From assembly GCA_034336665.1 (NCBI GenBank), contig CM067564.1, positions 47,663,451 to 47,727,450 on the forward strand: DNA of 64,000 bases. Reading direction: 5' to 3'. Below are positions 1 through 14,600 of the stretch, in pieces (position 1 is the first letter of the stretch; every line of letters starts with the position of its first letter). A model generated the notes under the pieces. The model was given only the letters and a program-made list of their open reading frames with translations. It had not been told where the DNA came from and searched no databases. The stretch comes from Luscinia megarhynchos. Taxonomy: Eukaryota > Chordata > Aves > Passeriformes > Turdidae. Both the position numbers and the translations under genes were made by a program.

Positions 1-2495
1 AAAGAATCTCCTCCTCACAGGATAAGCAGGTATCAAAACCTGAGGCAATACAAGCAGGCAATTCCAAACAAACAGAAATAAACTCCAATTTTTGATCCAG
101 CATTTTGGACACACTAAAATCTGAAAAAGCTTGTAAATCTCATTGCATTTTAGTGTTCCGCTTAGTACAGAACAAGGACATTAAGAGAGGAGAAATAAAG
201 TAAAAACTGCCAAAGATTTCTCTTTTTAAAAAAAACATATAGAAGGCTAACTGCTTAGTGAGATCCAGCTGTTCAAAAACATATCGAAGAACCCAATGCT
301 ACCTTCATTAATTTCTGAAATGAACTGTTACAATAGGTAGATTTGGATTTAACTGCCTAAAAGGTGTTTGAAACACAGTGCTTAGGCATGTTTAGCACCA
401 CAAAAGCAAAGGTAAAACCAAGAAATCAATTTCTCTACTTTCAATACTCCCTGAAATGCAAGAATGGCCTCATTCCTACCTCAGCTATCAGAACCTGTCA
501 CATTGTGCATTACAGTGGAATCAACCAGGAGATTTATTTGCTTAGATTATCCTTAACCTCAATAATTTTAAAAGAAAAAGTTATATACCTTGAAGAAAGC
601 AGCAAACTATTATTTCCAGCAAGTTCGAGTTATTTTGCAAGAAAATAGCATTTCAGTTGTGCTCATGTACAAAGCAGCAGCAACAACACAACACAGTGTC
701 CTTATGGAAGTGATAACATCTGTGTTACACCATTCTTCTACCAGGTAGAAACGAGAAACTTTCTCAAACACAGATATTAAATTTAACAGCTCAGTTCCTA
801 TCTGCTCAGCAAGACCCTGCAGCATCCACAGAATCCACAGGGTAACGTTTTAACAAAGCATGAGGTGAGGGGGGTCTGGGCAGAGACTGCAGTGCAACCT
901 TTAAAGTCAGAAGACAATTTTAATATATCCTACAAATCAGAGGCTCCAAGAACATAGGCAACAGACAATCTGTGTCAGTGGGAAGCCATTGGTGGACCTA
1001 CAGTCTTCAATAAATAAATGGAGCTAGGAAAAGTACTAGTGCCTTACTGCAGGCTGAGATGGCTCAATCGATGCATGACTGCCAGGCAGAGCACTGCAGT
1101 ACACAACAGATAAAATATACCTGCTCAAACAAACTTCCTGGTCTCTGCTCCAAGGAGCTTATGGATTAAAAGGAACAAAGAGTAAACTCCATCATACAAA
1201 ACTACACTAGAACTGCAAGTGCATGGCACTTGAATAAGCAAACACTACTCAGACTTCTGGATAACATCTGACCTACTTCACAGTGAAGTCTTAAATGATA
1301 TTTTCCCTACAACATCAGTACATATAAAGTTTTCTAAAGAAAATAATTCAAAAGAAATCTACAGATATCACATCTAGTGGTCTGGTTGCTGTATTTAAAG
1401 AATAACTGCAGAATGCAGCTCCTGCCTGAAAGAACAGAAGGCTGCAGCTGTTAGTGAAACACCTGCAAGTATTGTAGCAATGTTCAGGGTAACTGAACAC
1501 TTTGTATTCCTAAAACGGCCTTAGGTCACAGTGATATGAAAAAGCTAAATGGAAAGCACTGCTCATTTTGAGTTACATGTGGTTCATTTTTTAAAAACAT
1601 TTATAATAAACTGCAATCTTTTAAAAAATTACTTTTTTGTACAACTAGTGTCTGTATGAGGTCACAATGGAGTGAATGATCATCAGGACATTATCAAATG
1701 ATCATAAATATGTACCATGAAGAAGTTGGAAATGCTACTGGGACACAAAAATAGTACATTGCATTAACTTATTTGCAGCTTACAAAGACAGATCCATTAG
1801 GAGGCAAACTGTTCCCTTCCCAGTTGCTGCTCCTATCAATCCATCTTCAAAATACACTTGCAAAGAAAAGAGGAACATGAGAGCAAGTCTGCATTTCACC
1901 TGAAACTCTATTCAAATGTGTGCTGCAGGGCTAATTTAATGTTTTATGTGCCAGCTGACTGAGTGAGAAAAGTCACACAGTAAAGCCTCAGAACAACTAT
2001 TAAGCCATCAGGAATGACTCTTTTCATGTTAATGCTGGTTTTGGTACACTCTTGCATACCATAAATTGAAAGTTGTCCTCAGTCTTCCCACCTTTACTAT
2101 ATTTACTTTCCATTCAGGGCAACAAATAAAGAGGAATAGCTGTCAAATTCACCTCACAGAAATACCATAATGAGAATTTCTGCAGCTACTAAAAAAAAGA
2201 AATTGTCTCCCCCTCTCATGGAGAAAGCAGACTTCTAGCTTTCCCCCTACAAAAAGCAGCTCAGATTCTAGCAGCCATTTCACAACTGCAAAAATAATGT
2301 TTTGGCTTCCAAACTGTCATGGAGGGACAGACACTGTATTAGAAGCACAAAACACTGCCTGGCATTTTAAGAGAATGCTTTAGAATGGAAACGACTGCCC
2401 AAACACTCACTACAGAGATCATTATCTGTTTCAATTATGAAGGTAATTACTTGCTTAGAACCAGAATTACCACATTTAAAGGAAGATTGTCCTAC
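1..2495 (-). other. UPF2: UPF2 last intron (possibly 3' region); no gene seen
   Basis: AT-rich sequence downstream of UPF2 exon 21. I saw no strong coding exon on either strand. It is either the last intron or, if the exon 21 donor is not used, the 3'UTR. On the minus strand, gtgag|GAGGAG near position 13 could be an acceptor starting a final exon with Arg codons, but only 13 nt are visible. Confidence 0.5.
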
Positions 2496-2616
2496 CTCCC
2501 ACCGGTTTTAAAGATTAGATCTGCATTAGGTGCTCCCTTCGGATGCTGGTAACGAGGCCGCCGCTCACGATTAGTATTTGCTGGAGCTGGACGCTGTGCC
2601 AGAGACTGCAACATTT
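2496..2616 (-). CDS. UPF2: UPF2 exon 21 (near the C-terminus)
   Basis: Residues 1229-1268 plus two bases: EMLQSLAQRPAPANTNRERR, then PRYQHPKGAPNADLIFKTGG and AG of the next codon. The acceptor is atcccag. The donor GGGAG|GTAGGA at 2495-2494 has a good consensus. If it were not spliced, the frame would read GGT GGG AGG TAG and end here. Human ends with Gly-Gly-Arg-Arg-Arg, so one more exon is expected. Confidence 0.93.
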
Positions 2617-5600
2617 CTGGGATTTCAGGCAGAAGAAAAGCAAACAGAAGAAAGTTAAATAGATTTTCTATACATCATTTTACACAGGAATTTACACATG
2701 TACATTTCACTGCCATTTACACTTACACTTTTAGCTGTAGAGTTAATACTCAAGTTATTCCACAGAAGTCAATTATGAAAAGTTACAAATTGCATCCACA
2801 GCTTTGATAAACCCAAACTATCCCTCAATATGAACTTGCAATTCCAGATGTTCCTGCAGAAGGAACTGCCAGCAATGGTTTTCATCACAGATGCTCAAGA
2901 GAAGGCCGGAAACCTTTTCTTTCTAAACACATCAGCCACCACTTTGTTCATCAATGATCGGGAACAAAGCTCACTCACAGCAGCTGAGTGGCCTCAACAT
3001 TAAACCTTCCTGGAATAGTAACAACTGGACAAGGCTGCTGCCAATTAAAAGACTCAGCAAGAAATCTGTCCTAAAATTAGGTATTGCCACTCAGGTATTT
3101 AAGTCTAAGCTTGACATAATTGGATCCTTTTCCAGGGAAGCCAGGCACCTGAAGAAGGTGACTCAGCTGACCTACATTGCACCAGCTGTCCCATGGATGG
3201 AGTTTTTCACTTTATCATCAGTGGGAATAGTTTGGGAGCAGAAAGCAGCCCACACTGTCCAGTTTAGCCCTGGATAGCCAGCTTTTGGGCAATTTAAACT
3301 AGTATACTATTGTATTTCGACATTTAAAATTTATTTTCTAAAACTTTATTTCATTTTTAATGATTAAAAAAATGTTTCTTTACCAAGCCAAATTAATGCT
3401 TAAGTAGCCAATACAATCACAGACACATCACAGGAGGTAACCTCTGCCAATCTAATACACCTAATGGAAAGTATTCCTACAGTCCACCTGAGCAGGGATC
3501 TACATTACTCAGCAAACAGACAGATGGGATAAATGAAGGGGAAAAGTGGAATAAGCCGTTAAACAGATTATGTTTGAAAGTCTGCTCTGTCTGGTTCTCC
3601 AATCTCTGGTAATCTCATTGGAGACACACACCCATCACCTGCTGCTCACACACTGCTGTCAGTGGGGCCAAACTAGAGACTAATGAGGTTCCCTCATCAT
3701 TTACAAAGTGCAGGTGAAACATTCAGTAAAGTTATTCATCCAGTCTTGGAGAAACTGGGAATCTGTGACTGATTTAATATTCAGTATCTGTGTCAGCAGT
3801 CAGTGACCCTTGTATTTATGTTCTGGACACACTTTCAGCACCTGGCAAGGGCAGCCACAGTCCATGTTTTGTAAACATCAGCATTTCCAACAACCAGTGT
3901 TGTTCCTGTGAGCCAGGAGAGAGCTCTGGGGCAATGAGGAGACTCAGGAGGAAAACCACATTAGGGTACCGTGCCAGCCAGGTGTGAGCAGCAAGCAGTG
4001 AATGAACAAGTACATGCACATCTGCCTCTTCTGTTTTGCACACAGCAGGTGAAAGGAAATATGGGACTGGGAAGTTTGGTACTGGAGAAAGTAACAGAAG
4101 GCAGAGATGGCAGGGGAGCACAGTGTGTTTTCTAGGCTGAAGGCACATCACCAAATCTCCTTTCTTTTTTAGAGAAGAAAAAAAATAATCTGCACAGAAA
4201 AGTATCAGTCTAAACTAGAGAACCACCCAAATTCCTAGTAGTTCTTTAAATTAAAAAATGTTTGGAATATACTAAGTTTTGCTGAAGCTTTAAATCTTTA
4301 TCTGATACTACTTTGAAATACATTGGTGAGTTTCCATCTATTAGCTACCCTGTGCAGATGAAAAGAACAAGTACATGTGAAAACGCTGGGACAACCCTGA
4401 GGCATTCTTCCAGAAATTGAAAATTCTTCCTCCCTCAGTAACTTCAAAGCTTGAAACAGAAATTTAAACCCAACACTTTCATTCAATGGGTAGGTACCAA
4501 CTTGTCACAGACAGGATGACTCTTCAAAAGTAACAATCAACTCCACAAAATCTAAATAAAAAATTATTCCAAAGGCGAATGTAATTTGGTCTGTTTAATT
4601 TAGCCTGATTAAAAGGTCCTTCTTAGTTTGGTTTTACTCTGTGTATTACCAAGGTTAATAAGATGCATCAAGAGCAGTTTTGAAAAAGGATGTCAATTAT
4701 GTAAAAATCTTTTTCTTCTGTGTTGACTTCCTTCCTGTATGTTTTATAGACAGGAACTATATAAAAATAAAATAAAATAATAATCTAAATAAATAATCTA
4801 AAATAAGAATCTATGAGAAAATAAAAAAAAGCCTATTTCCAGTTATTGATCCATATCAATTGTCTGACTTTGTCCAATAGAAATAAATCAATATGATCCT
4901 TTTTTTGGATAAAATGCACAATTGCTCACAATAAAATCTTAGATTAAACTGGCTAATTTTAGATATCAATAAAGTCATACAACAGGTTATAAAATCAAAA
5001 GTGTCTTGATCAATAGAAATATCAGAAGTATTTAATGAGGAAAAACCTGCAAAAACTCAGAGAATTCTAGAGTCTCTCTCTTCCTTTCTCACAAATGGGG
5101 CTTTATAAGAGCAGAGTCTCAGAAAGTTTCTGAGCCAATTACTGTGTTTAACACTAAGAATATATTGTGTTACCACTTCAGAGCTCTGCAGACATTCACT
5201 TTGGAAAATACTCCTTTTTACAATTACAAGTTTAGTTCTGGTACTATCGAAGTTCTGCAAGAAGTACAGAATTCCATAGTGTTTTAAAATCAGAACTGTT
5301 CTAATTTCCCACTTCTTGATGAACAATGACCTTTCACTCAATACCTTAAATGAGATTTCCTGCTAATTAACTACTTACACTGTGATTACCACCAAACTAC
5401 AACATCTTTGCAAAAAAAAAGCAGAGCAAAACCTTTTGTGATGTTAAATGGAAATGGTAACATAAGACATCAGTTTTACTGGCCTGGCTTTGTTTACTAT
5501 CTGAGTAAGCCAAGAGAAATGGAATCTGAAAAAACCACAACCCAAAACAAACCATCCAACAACTAAACACATCAAGTGCATCTATCTGGGGACTGTATGA

Positions 5601-8600
5601 TCTGCTATTAATTATGCATTAATTAACTTTTTGCTTCAAAAACTGTCCAGGTTCCAAAATGCCTGACTCACATGTCTTCAGAAAACAAATTAACCATGTA
5701 ATCTGTATGAAACCCTAATTCTGTTAATATTCTGTTATGCTCCAGATTTGAGGACTCCTAGAACCTTTACAATATGAAGCTGAGGTAACATTTTGTATTT
5801 CTCTGGTGAAGGTTACCTCAGGACTTGAAAGTCTCAGCAAGACTAAGGAGTCTAAATATTACTAATATCTAAAACACCTATTAATAGCTTAACAGCAGAG
5901 CGTAAATTCCACAGAATTCATCTTGAATCCAACTCAACTGTCTTGCAGTAAACATCACATTGATTTTGTATTACCTTAATTTTAAAAGAACAATCTCAGT
6001 TCTTCCCCTTTCCCAAAATAAATGGAAATGCTGAAATTTGAGACCCACTTGAAAATTCCTTTTCATGTAACAGCTACAAAAACTTCTTCGAGTATATAGA
6101 CCAGGGAGGAAACAATGAATGACTAAAACCAAAATACAGGTTTCCCATTAAGTACTGCAAATCAATATTTAGAACTTCAGCTACTAATCATCACAAGTAA
6201 TGCTTTCTGCAGATCCACAAAGGCTCCCCTGAAAATAAAAACTAAATCCTTGATTTTCTTACCCTGATAGTCCTCTTGCTCCTGCCGTTCATTGATATCC
6301 AAAGTGAGCTTCTTCATCCTCATTCTCTCCTCCTGTTCTGCTTGCTGCTGGTTCCAGTGGTTTGCAGCAAGTTGGGAAGACATCGGTACATTTAGGATCT
6401 TAAACTGCAAATGAAAATAAGCTTTTAAGTGTCCATCAGAGCAAAAACCCCAACCAATACAAAACAATCCAAAATACAGAAATGCTATGGCTCTTTCTAG
6501 GAGGTATTTTCTACAGAAGTTTCTACTGTGAAGTGTGTTGTTGGTTTGTTTTGAACCTCTATTTCACATATAGCAGCATGAGAAAAAGCAAGACCTGTTT
6601 CTGTTAAAGACACAGAAAACAAAAAAAAAAGCTCAGTCCAAAACTTATTACATACAGTATTTATGTGAACAAAACTGTCTTTCCCTAGGAAGGCATATCC
6701 ATATGCTTTATTTCTTATTTTTTATCTTATTTTTTTCCTATTTCTTATCAATACCAGTTGATTTGCCCACAGAGAATCACCCTGGTCTTGAGATAAAAGC
6801 ACCACAGCTGGTTCAGAAAGCTGCATCTTCCTCTTCAGGTCTCTTCCTTCCAAGGAGATGAAGCCCCTTGAGAAGAGTTTCTACTGCTATCCCTTGTGGT
6901 AACAGAGGAAAAACATTTCAAGCATTTCAGACATTCCCTGGAATTCCTTGGCCAGTACTTTTATTTTTAAGAATAATTCTGGCTCCCCTGTGCTGCTTCT
7001 TAGTCTAGAGATAACCATGGTGTCAGACTGATCTTTTCCTCCTCCCCTATAGTGGAGGAGGAATGTGCCCACCAAACATTCTGATTTACACACCCATTTT
7101 TTGATTTGCCATAAGGCACACCAGGTAAGCTTGGCACTCCCACAGAAATACCCTCTCTCTGGAAATCCAGCTGATATTTTCAGGAAGGTGTAGGGAAGGT
7201 GACTTTTTTTTCCCCAGACTCAGAAAATCCAATCTGTTACTTCTATATATAATTTTTCTTACAATTATTCCAGAACAGATAAATAATTCTTAATCTTAAC
7301 CACAACTGAAACAACAGCTCTCAGAAAATCCTTAATGCTAAAGTTTGCAAACTTTTAGAAAAATCTCACTTCCTCCTTCAACTCCATGCCATAAGAAATA
7401 AGTATTTCTGTACCATAAGAAGGGTAATACATTTAAGGATAATCACTCTCAATATTCCACAACTAATCTGAGTCCTGCTCCTTGTTACTCGTCATGGGAG
7501 ATCTATTTCTAAAGAAACAGAAGTAAATTCCTAAGTGTTCTTTTCTGTTACACTGTCAAAAGCCGCAGAGAGAGATAAATTATCAAAACCTCTGCTGAGA
7601 AGCTTTAGAATAAAAGCAAAATCCTCACCACCTGTAGTTAGTATTTAATGCAATAATCACTAAACAGTCTCAGGGTATTTCAGAGAGTAATGCCCCACTA
7701 GCTGAGTGATGAGTGAGTGTGAGAAAACTCAGATTCAGCACTTGAAAATAAACTGTTTGAAACAGCTAAGACAGATGCTTGTAAAGACCCAAGCAAAATT
7801 TGGGTACAGTAAATCCCTAAACCCTACCAACTACAAGATACATTTAGATGAGATTTTTTGGGGGTGAGGGCAAGGGTAATAGCATATTATACTGAATATA
7901 AATATGAGTTTGTTATTATGGTGTGCAGGAAAGAAAACAAATGAAAGTTGAAATTCCAAGAGCAAAGTAAGCTCTGTTTATTTATTGCTGAGTAGGCTGT
8001 GCAGGTTCCCAGATATCAAACGAATAACTAATCCATTAGCAGCATTTAATGATAAAAATCATTCCTAAGCTTCACCATTAAGCTCCTCATCCATTTTAAT
8101 ACACATTTTTAATTTATATTTTCTCTGTTGCATGGATTTATCAGCTAAATGGGAGTAGTGTTTTCAGACAGGATGCTTAAAGCAGAAAAAGAAAACTGAA
8201 CTATAGAAGGGCGTAAAAGAGAGAAACAGATACAGAAAAAACAACAGACTGGCAATTAACAAAACACCACTGAGTCACTATCTCAAGGCAATCAGCTGCC
8301 ACCTGAAATCAAGTCACTGATGACAATTACTACAGGATATGATGATTAGTGAGCAACTGAAACATTTCCGATTTGCAAGTGAAGAGGTGTATCGAAAACC
8401 TCATCAAATGTGAGAGATGGGGGCAGGATGGAGGATTTCACTTTAAAGATGCCAAACTGAAGGAAGATCAAAAATCACTATTCAGAAGACTAGACTACAG
8501 AGTTTATAAAAATGCCATGAGATAAAGACATGAAGATATAAATGAGATTAAAAAATTCCCATTCAGGGAGAGATGTGGCCATTCCATGGATACTACATTC

Positions 8601-11600
8601 TTTTCTGGAGCCTTGCTAAAAATCTTTCAAAGGGAAGAAAATCTTTTGTCTTAGGTAGTAACCAGATTTCTTGACTTTCTTTTTACTGTCTATATCTCAT
8701 TTTAGTTCATACAACTTCTTGGTTCAGAAACACCAAATAGTATTAGATACAGCTCAGCTCTGATCCCTTATGGTGCCAACATTATTTCCCCTTGCTCTCT
8801 CATGGCTTATGGATAAATCACAATGCCATCATCTTAATTTCAAATAACCATGTTAGGTTCTATTGCTACTAGTTTTCTAAGTTTTGAGGATAAAATATGG
8901 TGTCCTTGTCACTATCAGCCTGTAATGACCATGGATTTGGATATAAGCAGCTGGTAAATAGCAGTCAGTTGCTCTTGTATTACTTCAAAAAACTATTTGT
9001 CACTGCTCCACTAAAATAAAAGTTCACACTGACATGTGAACTGAGTATTTGGCAACTGGACCTCCACTATCAAATGTCACCCTTGGGAAGGAAGCACAGC
9101 ACAATCCATTTTTCTAACATTTCTTGTTTCAGAAGCATCACTGACAACAAACACAGGGACTGAAAGCATTACTAACAGAGCAAGCAAGTAGGCTGATGTC
9201 ATTTATCACTCTGGTAACTGTGCAGATGAAGTTACTTACAGCCTCCCAGGTTGCTGCAAACTTCTTCTGACTTTTTTAAAAGCTGAAAGTTTACAGCTAT
9301 AACTTAACAGTGAACTATGCATCCATCACTTCAAAACTCACTGCATTCTGCTCATGCAGATTTAAAATAAAGCACTGAAAGAGGGAATAATTATTTTCTT
9401 TTCAACTCCACCTCTTCTTTCCTGCCTTATTTTTCTATTAAAACACTGTACTAAAACACTTTTTTTTCTCAATTCAGAACTATGGACAAAGAAGTCTTTC
9501 ATTAATTCAAGAGCTGAAGTAGTCTATAAAGCAACTGTTTTCTACATTTCTAGAAACACTGAGAGGAGTTTTGGCAGGAAGAGCCTACTCCCAAAACCAA
9601 ATATTGGGGGAGGAGCAGGGAAAACTCCTGAACAAGTTCTGCTTTCTTTCAAAGTCACATTTCTGCAATATTTTCCCTTTTACATGGAATATGAAGATCC
9701 CAAAATTCCTTTTAACAGAAACTCCTAGTAAATTATCCTGAAAAGGCTAAACAACAATTTTTAAAAATTGAGTTCTCTTAAACCCCTTCTCAGACCAACG
9801 ACCACAGTTTAAAAAAATCCCACTCTGGGCTTTTGTAGAACTTTGTATATACCACATTCAAGTTCCAGGAAAACAGAATAACCACTTCCTACATGGATTT
9901 CTGAAATGTGTTTCATATGAAGGAAGAGAAGGAGCGTACTTCAGGTTTATACACCCCAAGAGCTACACTACTGTCACAATTTAAGTAAAAAATGTAAAAA
10001 CCAAGTAAATAAACTAAATGACTAGTGACTAAACACTTAAAAGACTCAGATACATGACATGAAACAATTCCTTAGGCATGCTTTCCATACCAATTCAGAG
10101 TAATTTATTTTCATGAAATTAAACAACCAAAATGAAAAGGTTTCTTTATAAGCCCTAAATCATGACAAAAAATACATGTGGAATGTGTTAGGTAGAGATT
10201 CGTGTACTATTCATTTGCTGAGCTAGGAAAATTCAAATATACACTGGAGAAAAGAGCCAAGACTAACATACAGCTTAGCTCCATGAAGCAAGGAGTTAGT
10301 TTGTTTTATCAACCTGATTTTCATTTAAGTTTCTCCAAGATATTCACTCCTGTGTTCTGGAATAGTCCCCTAACAGTGTCTTCAGGGATAATGACTTTTT
10401 TCCATTTTGAAATTTGAATAAATTCAGCCAAGTGGCAGTTACTTAGAAAATAGAATTTAGCAATGACCATATATCTTGATTTGAAGCTGAAAGTGTTTTC
10501 AAGGAAAAGGTGTAGAATCTTAAAGACTCTGGAATATTGCTTTTTCTTTCTACTCCTTTCAATGTTCAGTGGCAGTCCACCAACCATATCTCTTCACCTT
10601 CCACAACTATATCTAAAATACACGCAAGACATACCACTGATCTACTGGTAGAATCACCAAATGTAAAAAGTAATGGTATCATCTGACCATAGAATTTTTC
10701 TATGTAATTTCTATTAACAACTGAGAATTCCAAGAAATTATACATGGTATTTTCCATGCACCAAAATGAAGTTGTCTGTATCCAATTTTGAGAAATGAAA
10801 GAAAAAATGAAGAATTCTTTGTTACTTTTTTTTAAAGTGAAAGGCCTTTATTTATTTAAACAGTATCTTTGCCTTACATAAACTCTTACCTGCTGTTTGT
10901 TGCCTTTTCTTGTTAACATGACAAATGGCATCGTGTCTCCAGACTCTGACTCTCCTTCCCCAGCTCCAAGTGGGGGGCCCTTCTTCAGCTGACTTTTGAG
11001 ATGCAGAGGGATAGCAACATCCAACTGATGGACTTTAACAGATTCACCACTCCGTTGCTATGAAAATAAAGTGACTTCTATAAATGATCAGATGCTGACA
11101 CAGTCAGTCAGGCTGGCAACAATCAGATTTTCACAACTGAGAAAAGGTTTAACCTTCCAGGAAAATGAAGTAATACAGAAATACATTTACTAGGCTTACT
11201 GTATTTTCCTTTTGTTTTCCTTGCTTGCAAAGAGGAAAGTTACAGGGCAATCTCTTAGGGAAAGAAATCTAGAGACCTGATGGGACACACTGTAGAACAT
11301 ACATTCTTAATTAAGAGTTTTTTTGCACATCTGATTAATATATTTATTATATAGGGCTTGCTATACTCAATACTGAAAAACTTACCAGATGTAACTGAGA
11401 AAACAAAGTATGAAAAGCTCATGTAAATTTAAATGCATTTTAAACCTATTAAATCTAAGATAAAGTCAGAAATGTTGCACAATATCTGCTGCATTCATTA
11501 TTCATTTTGTAAAATATGTCTGTGTCATGTATTCACTGGGCAAACAATACAATTAACAGCTAAAAGCCAAACAAGTCAACTGCAGAGAACAGTCCAAAAC

Positions 11601-14600
11601 AAAGAAAAAATAATCTTCGTTCCTTTAGTATGGCAACCTAAGCATTAATCACTTATTTACTTTAAGAAAAAATCAACTACAGTTAGCTGCACATTAAATT
11701 AAGAAAATGACTATTTATACCTGAAGATTTTCCAGCATCATTTTATCCAAGGCCTGAATGAAGTCCTCATCCTCTGCACAAGGGACATGCTTCAGTCCTC
11801 CTCCTTTAATCATTACTTCCTGTTGCAATGGGAAAAAATTGTTCATTACATTAGTTTCAGAAATATGAATAGTCAGTCTAGAGAAAGTGGAAAATATCCT
11901 TATTGCATCTGTATCATATACAATCAAAAGGTTTATAGAACCAAATTGTTCAAGAAAGAAGTTTTCAGCCTTGATTATTTTCTTGGAAGGCATATTTCCT
12001 GATTTATGGTCACTCATAACATTCTGACAGAACTCGTGTGTGCATGCAGGTGCATGGACACATTCAAGATGTGGCAACAATAAAAAAAAAAATCTCTATC
12101 CTTAACACACCTATTTAAATTCAATTTTTCATTAAGTTTATAAAGTTAAGTGGTATTTGCAAGACAAAAACTACCCTCCAATTATTTGGAAAGCACAACA
12201 TGACAACAAAAATGTCAGAAGTCAGCACCCCAACACATTGTTCTTTAATGTTCATTATTTCCTTACTATGTAACTGCAATTCAGGCTCAACCAGATGGGT
12301 TCTTCAGCTGCAAACTTTATAATCTGTCAATTCCAAATCTGTATTGTAGGAATTTCACACTTCTTGGCTTGTCTCCTTTTCTGTTTTAAGATCTAGTGGA
12401 GCATAATCAGTTTACCTTGTTGTATCCTGTCAGTCTGCTACTATTGCTGGCATTGCAAAGCCATCATTTACACAATATTTTCCAGTGTAGATACCTGTGA
12501 AAGCTCACAGTCTTGTGAAAACATGTTGCAGTAAATTTGAGAGCATAAAAATTTTCAAAAGGTAATAATAACCAAAGTCTGCAAACATGAAAATAATCTA
12601 TAAAATATATTTGAAAGAATAACAGGAACTGTCCTTGCTGTATTTCGTTAACAGATATAACAGAATCATAACAGATATGAGCAGCACTGACAAAAGCCAC
12701 TGAGTAAAGAAAACCAAAGATGCAAATTCAATTCACTTATCTTCATCTCAATACATACTGTATTCTCCTCATCGGTTTCATTTTCCTTATTGGAGTCTGT
12801 AAGATAATCGGTGTTTTCTTCCTCCTCTTCTTCACCCTCTTCTTCCTCATTGTCAGAGCCCTCCTGAAATATTCAATTTTAACTGCTGACTATTTTGAAA
12901 CAAGAACAGCTGGTTCCTCAAACATTTTCCTAACTCTTCATGTTGCTTAGTTAAGTCTTTGAAAATTTGTTTGGTTTGGTTTTTATTTAATGTTTCACTC
13001 TGAACTCACTCAGCTTCCTTACTAATTTCACAAATGTACAGCAGAAAACTGGGAGTAGTGGCCAATACATGCTGCCACTCAGAGGAACTCCAGAAGCTGA
13101 AGGAATGGACTGGCAAGAACTCATTAAGTTCAAAGAAGGGAAATAAAAAATCTCCAGAAGTGCCTTCCCCACCCTGCAACTGTTTCTGATTCTATTGTTA
13201 CTAATTTATGGGTGAAAGTACAAACCCAGCCAAACTTCAGGACCTTTAATGCTGAGAGACATCTATTGAAAGAAAGCTTATTAGTAAATCAACTAGCCCA
13301 GTAAATCAACTAGCCCAAGGGATATGGAGAAAAACTGTTCTCTATTTCCTTGATGAACTCATTTTCTTGTAACAATACCTTTATCACACCAACTTTGCTG
13401 TGTCATAGTGACAAGTCAGAATTTCTACGTAGTTGTGGTTTTTTTATTGGCTCCACCATTTTTTGATTGAAAATATTATTAGCACAGTAAACAAGGAAGG
13501 TTTTTATGCTCCATAAATCTTTTATTTATTCATATTGCATAGGCATAGTCTAAACACCTGTTATTTTTTCCTAATGACTGCTTTGACATTTAGTCAATAA
13601 ATTTGCTTCTACAGCAGATAACAAAAGTCATCTGAATGTGAGTTTTTTCATGCCAAAAGCTGAAGGTATCTTCTTGTCGAGAAGCAGCACATACCCTGAG
13701 CAAAGCTACCAGGTTCAAGTTTCTGCCAAAATAAGGACTAAGCTTCAGACATTCAGCTTCCCACATACACGGGACTGGGAATATACTGACTGGGCTGTGC
13801 ACACCCAGATTTCACCTCTAACTTTGACTTAGAATGGCTTCAGAAAGTAACAAGCAATCAAAATAATTTCTTTTACATGAAGCAAGGTAAATGATTAAGT
13901 TCACCTCTTCTTCTGGCTCATTTACTTCACTTTCATTTCCAGATTGTTCCTCTGTCTCTGCTCCACCTTCCTCCTCTTCTTCATCCTCTTCCAGATTCTC
14001 TCCTTCTGTAATGGATTCCTTGGAATCTTTGTCATTCACAATTCCTGAAATTTGGAAAAAGAGAAAGATTTAGAGCATTATAACACATAATCACTCAAGT
14101 TATATGTGGAAGATCACTTCAAAAGCCCATTGTTACTGAGCATTAAAACTTCCCATTGGTCATAATATTTGACTTCTGAATGAAACATTTCCTAAGTTAA
14201 CTTAGACATAGAGGGTAATAATGTCCTGTCAGAAAAAGAGGAAAACATTAGAGAGAATGTTTAAAATCTCCCAGAGAACAGAAGAAGCTGTGCAAATTGC
14301 CTCAAAACATCCTCAAACTAAATGAGGAGCCTACTGAAACATGCAACAAAATGTGAGTGCTGTAATAAATCACATGTGATTTATTACAGTGTTGCAATAA
14401 ATCCATTTTCTTCATGTGGGAAAAGCCAATTCTTTATTCACATAATGCATTTTTATACAGATTTTACAGACTTCGTGTTTGACTCCAACTGGCTATTAGT
14501 TTTCTTACTACTTCATTTATTGGTCAGAAGGTGCTTTTGTATGTACATGCTAACATTCAAGTGTTCATATTTTTCTTTTGTGGGTTCTCATGGGACAAAC

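Noticed and set aside
2954..3277. 107-codon open frame in UPF2 intron 20, considered as a processed pseudogene
   Set aside because: No poly-A tail, no known protein resembled, and no other support.
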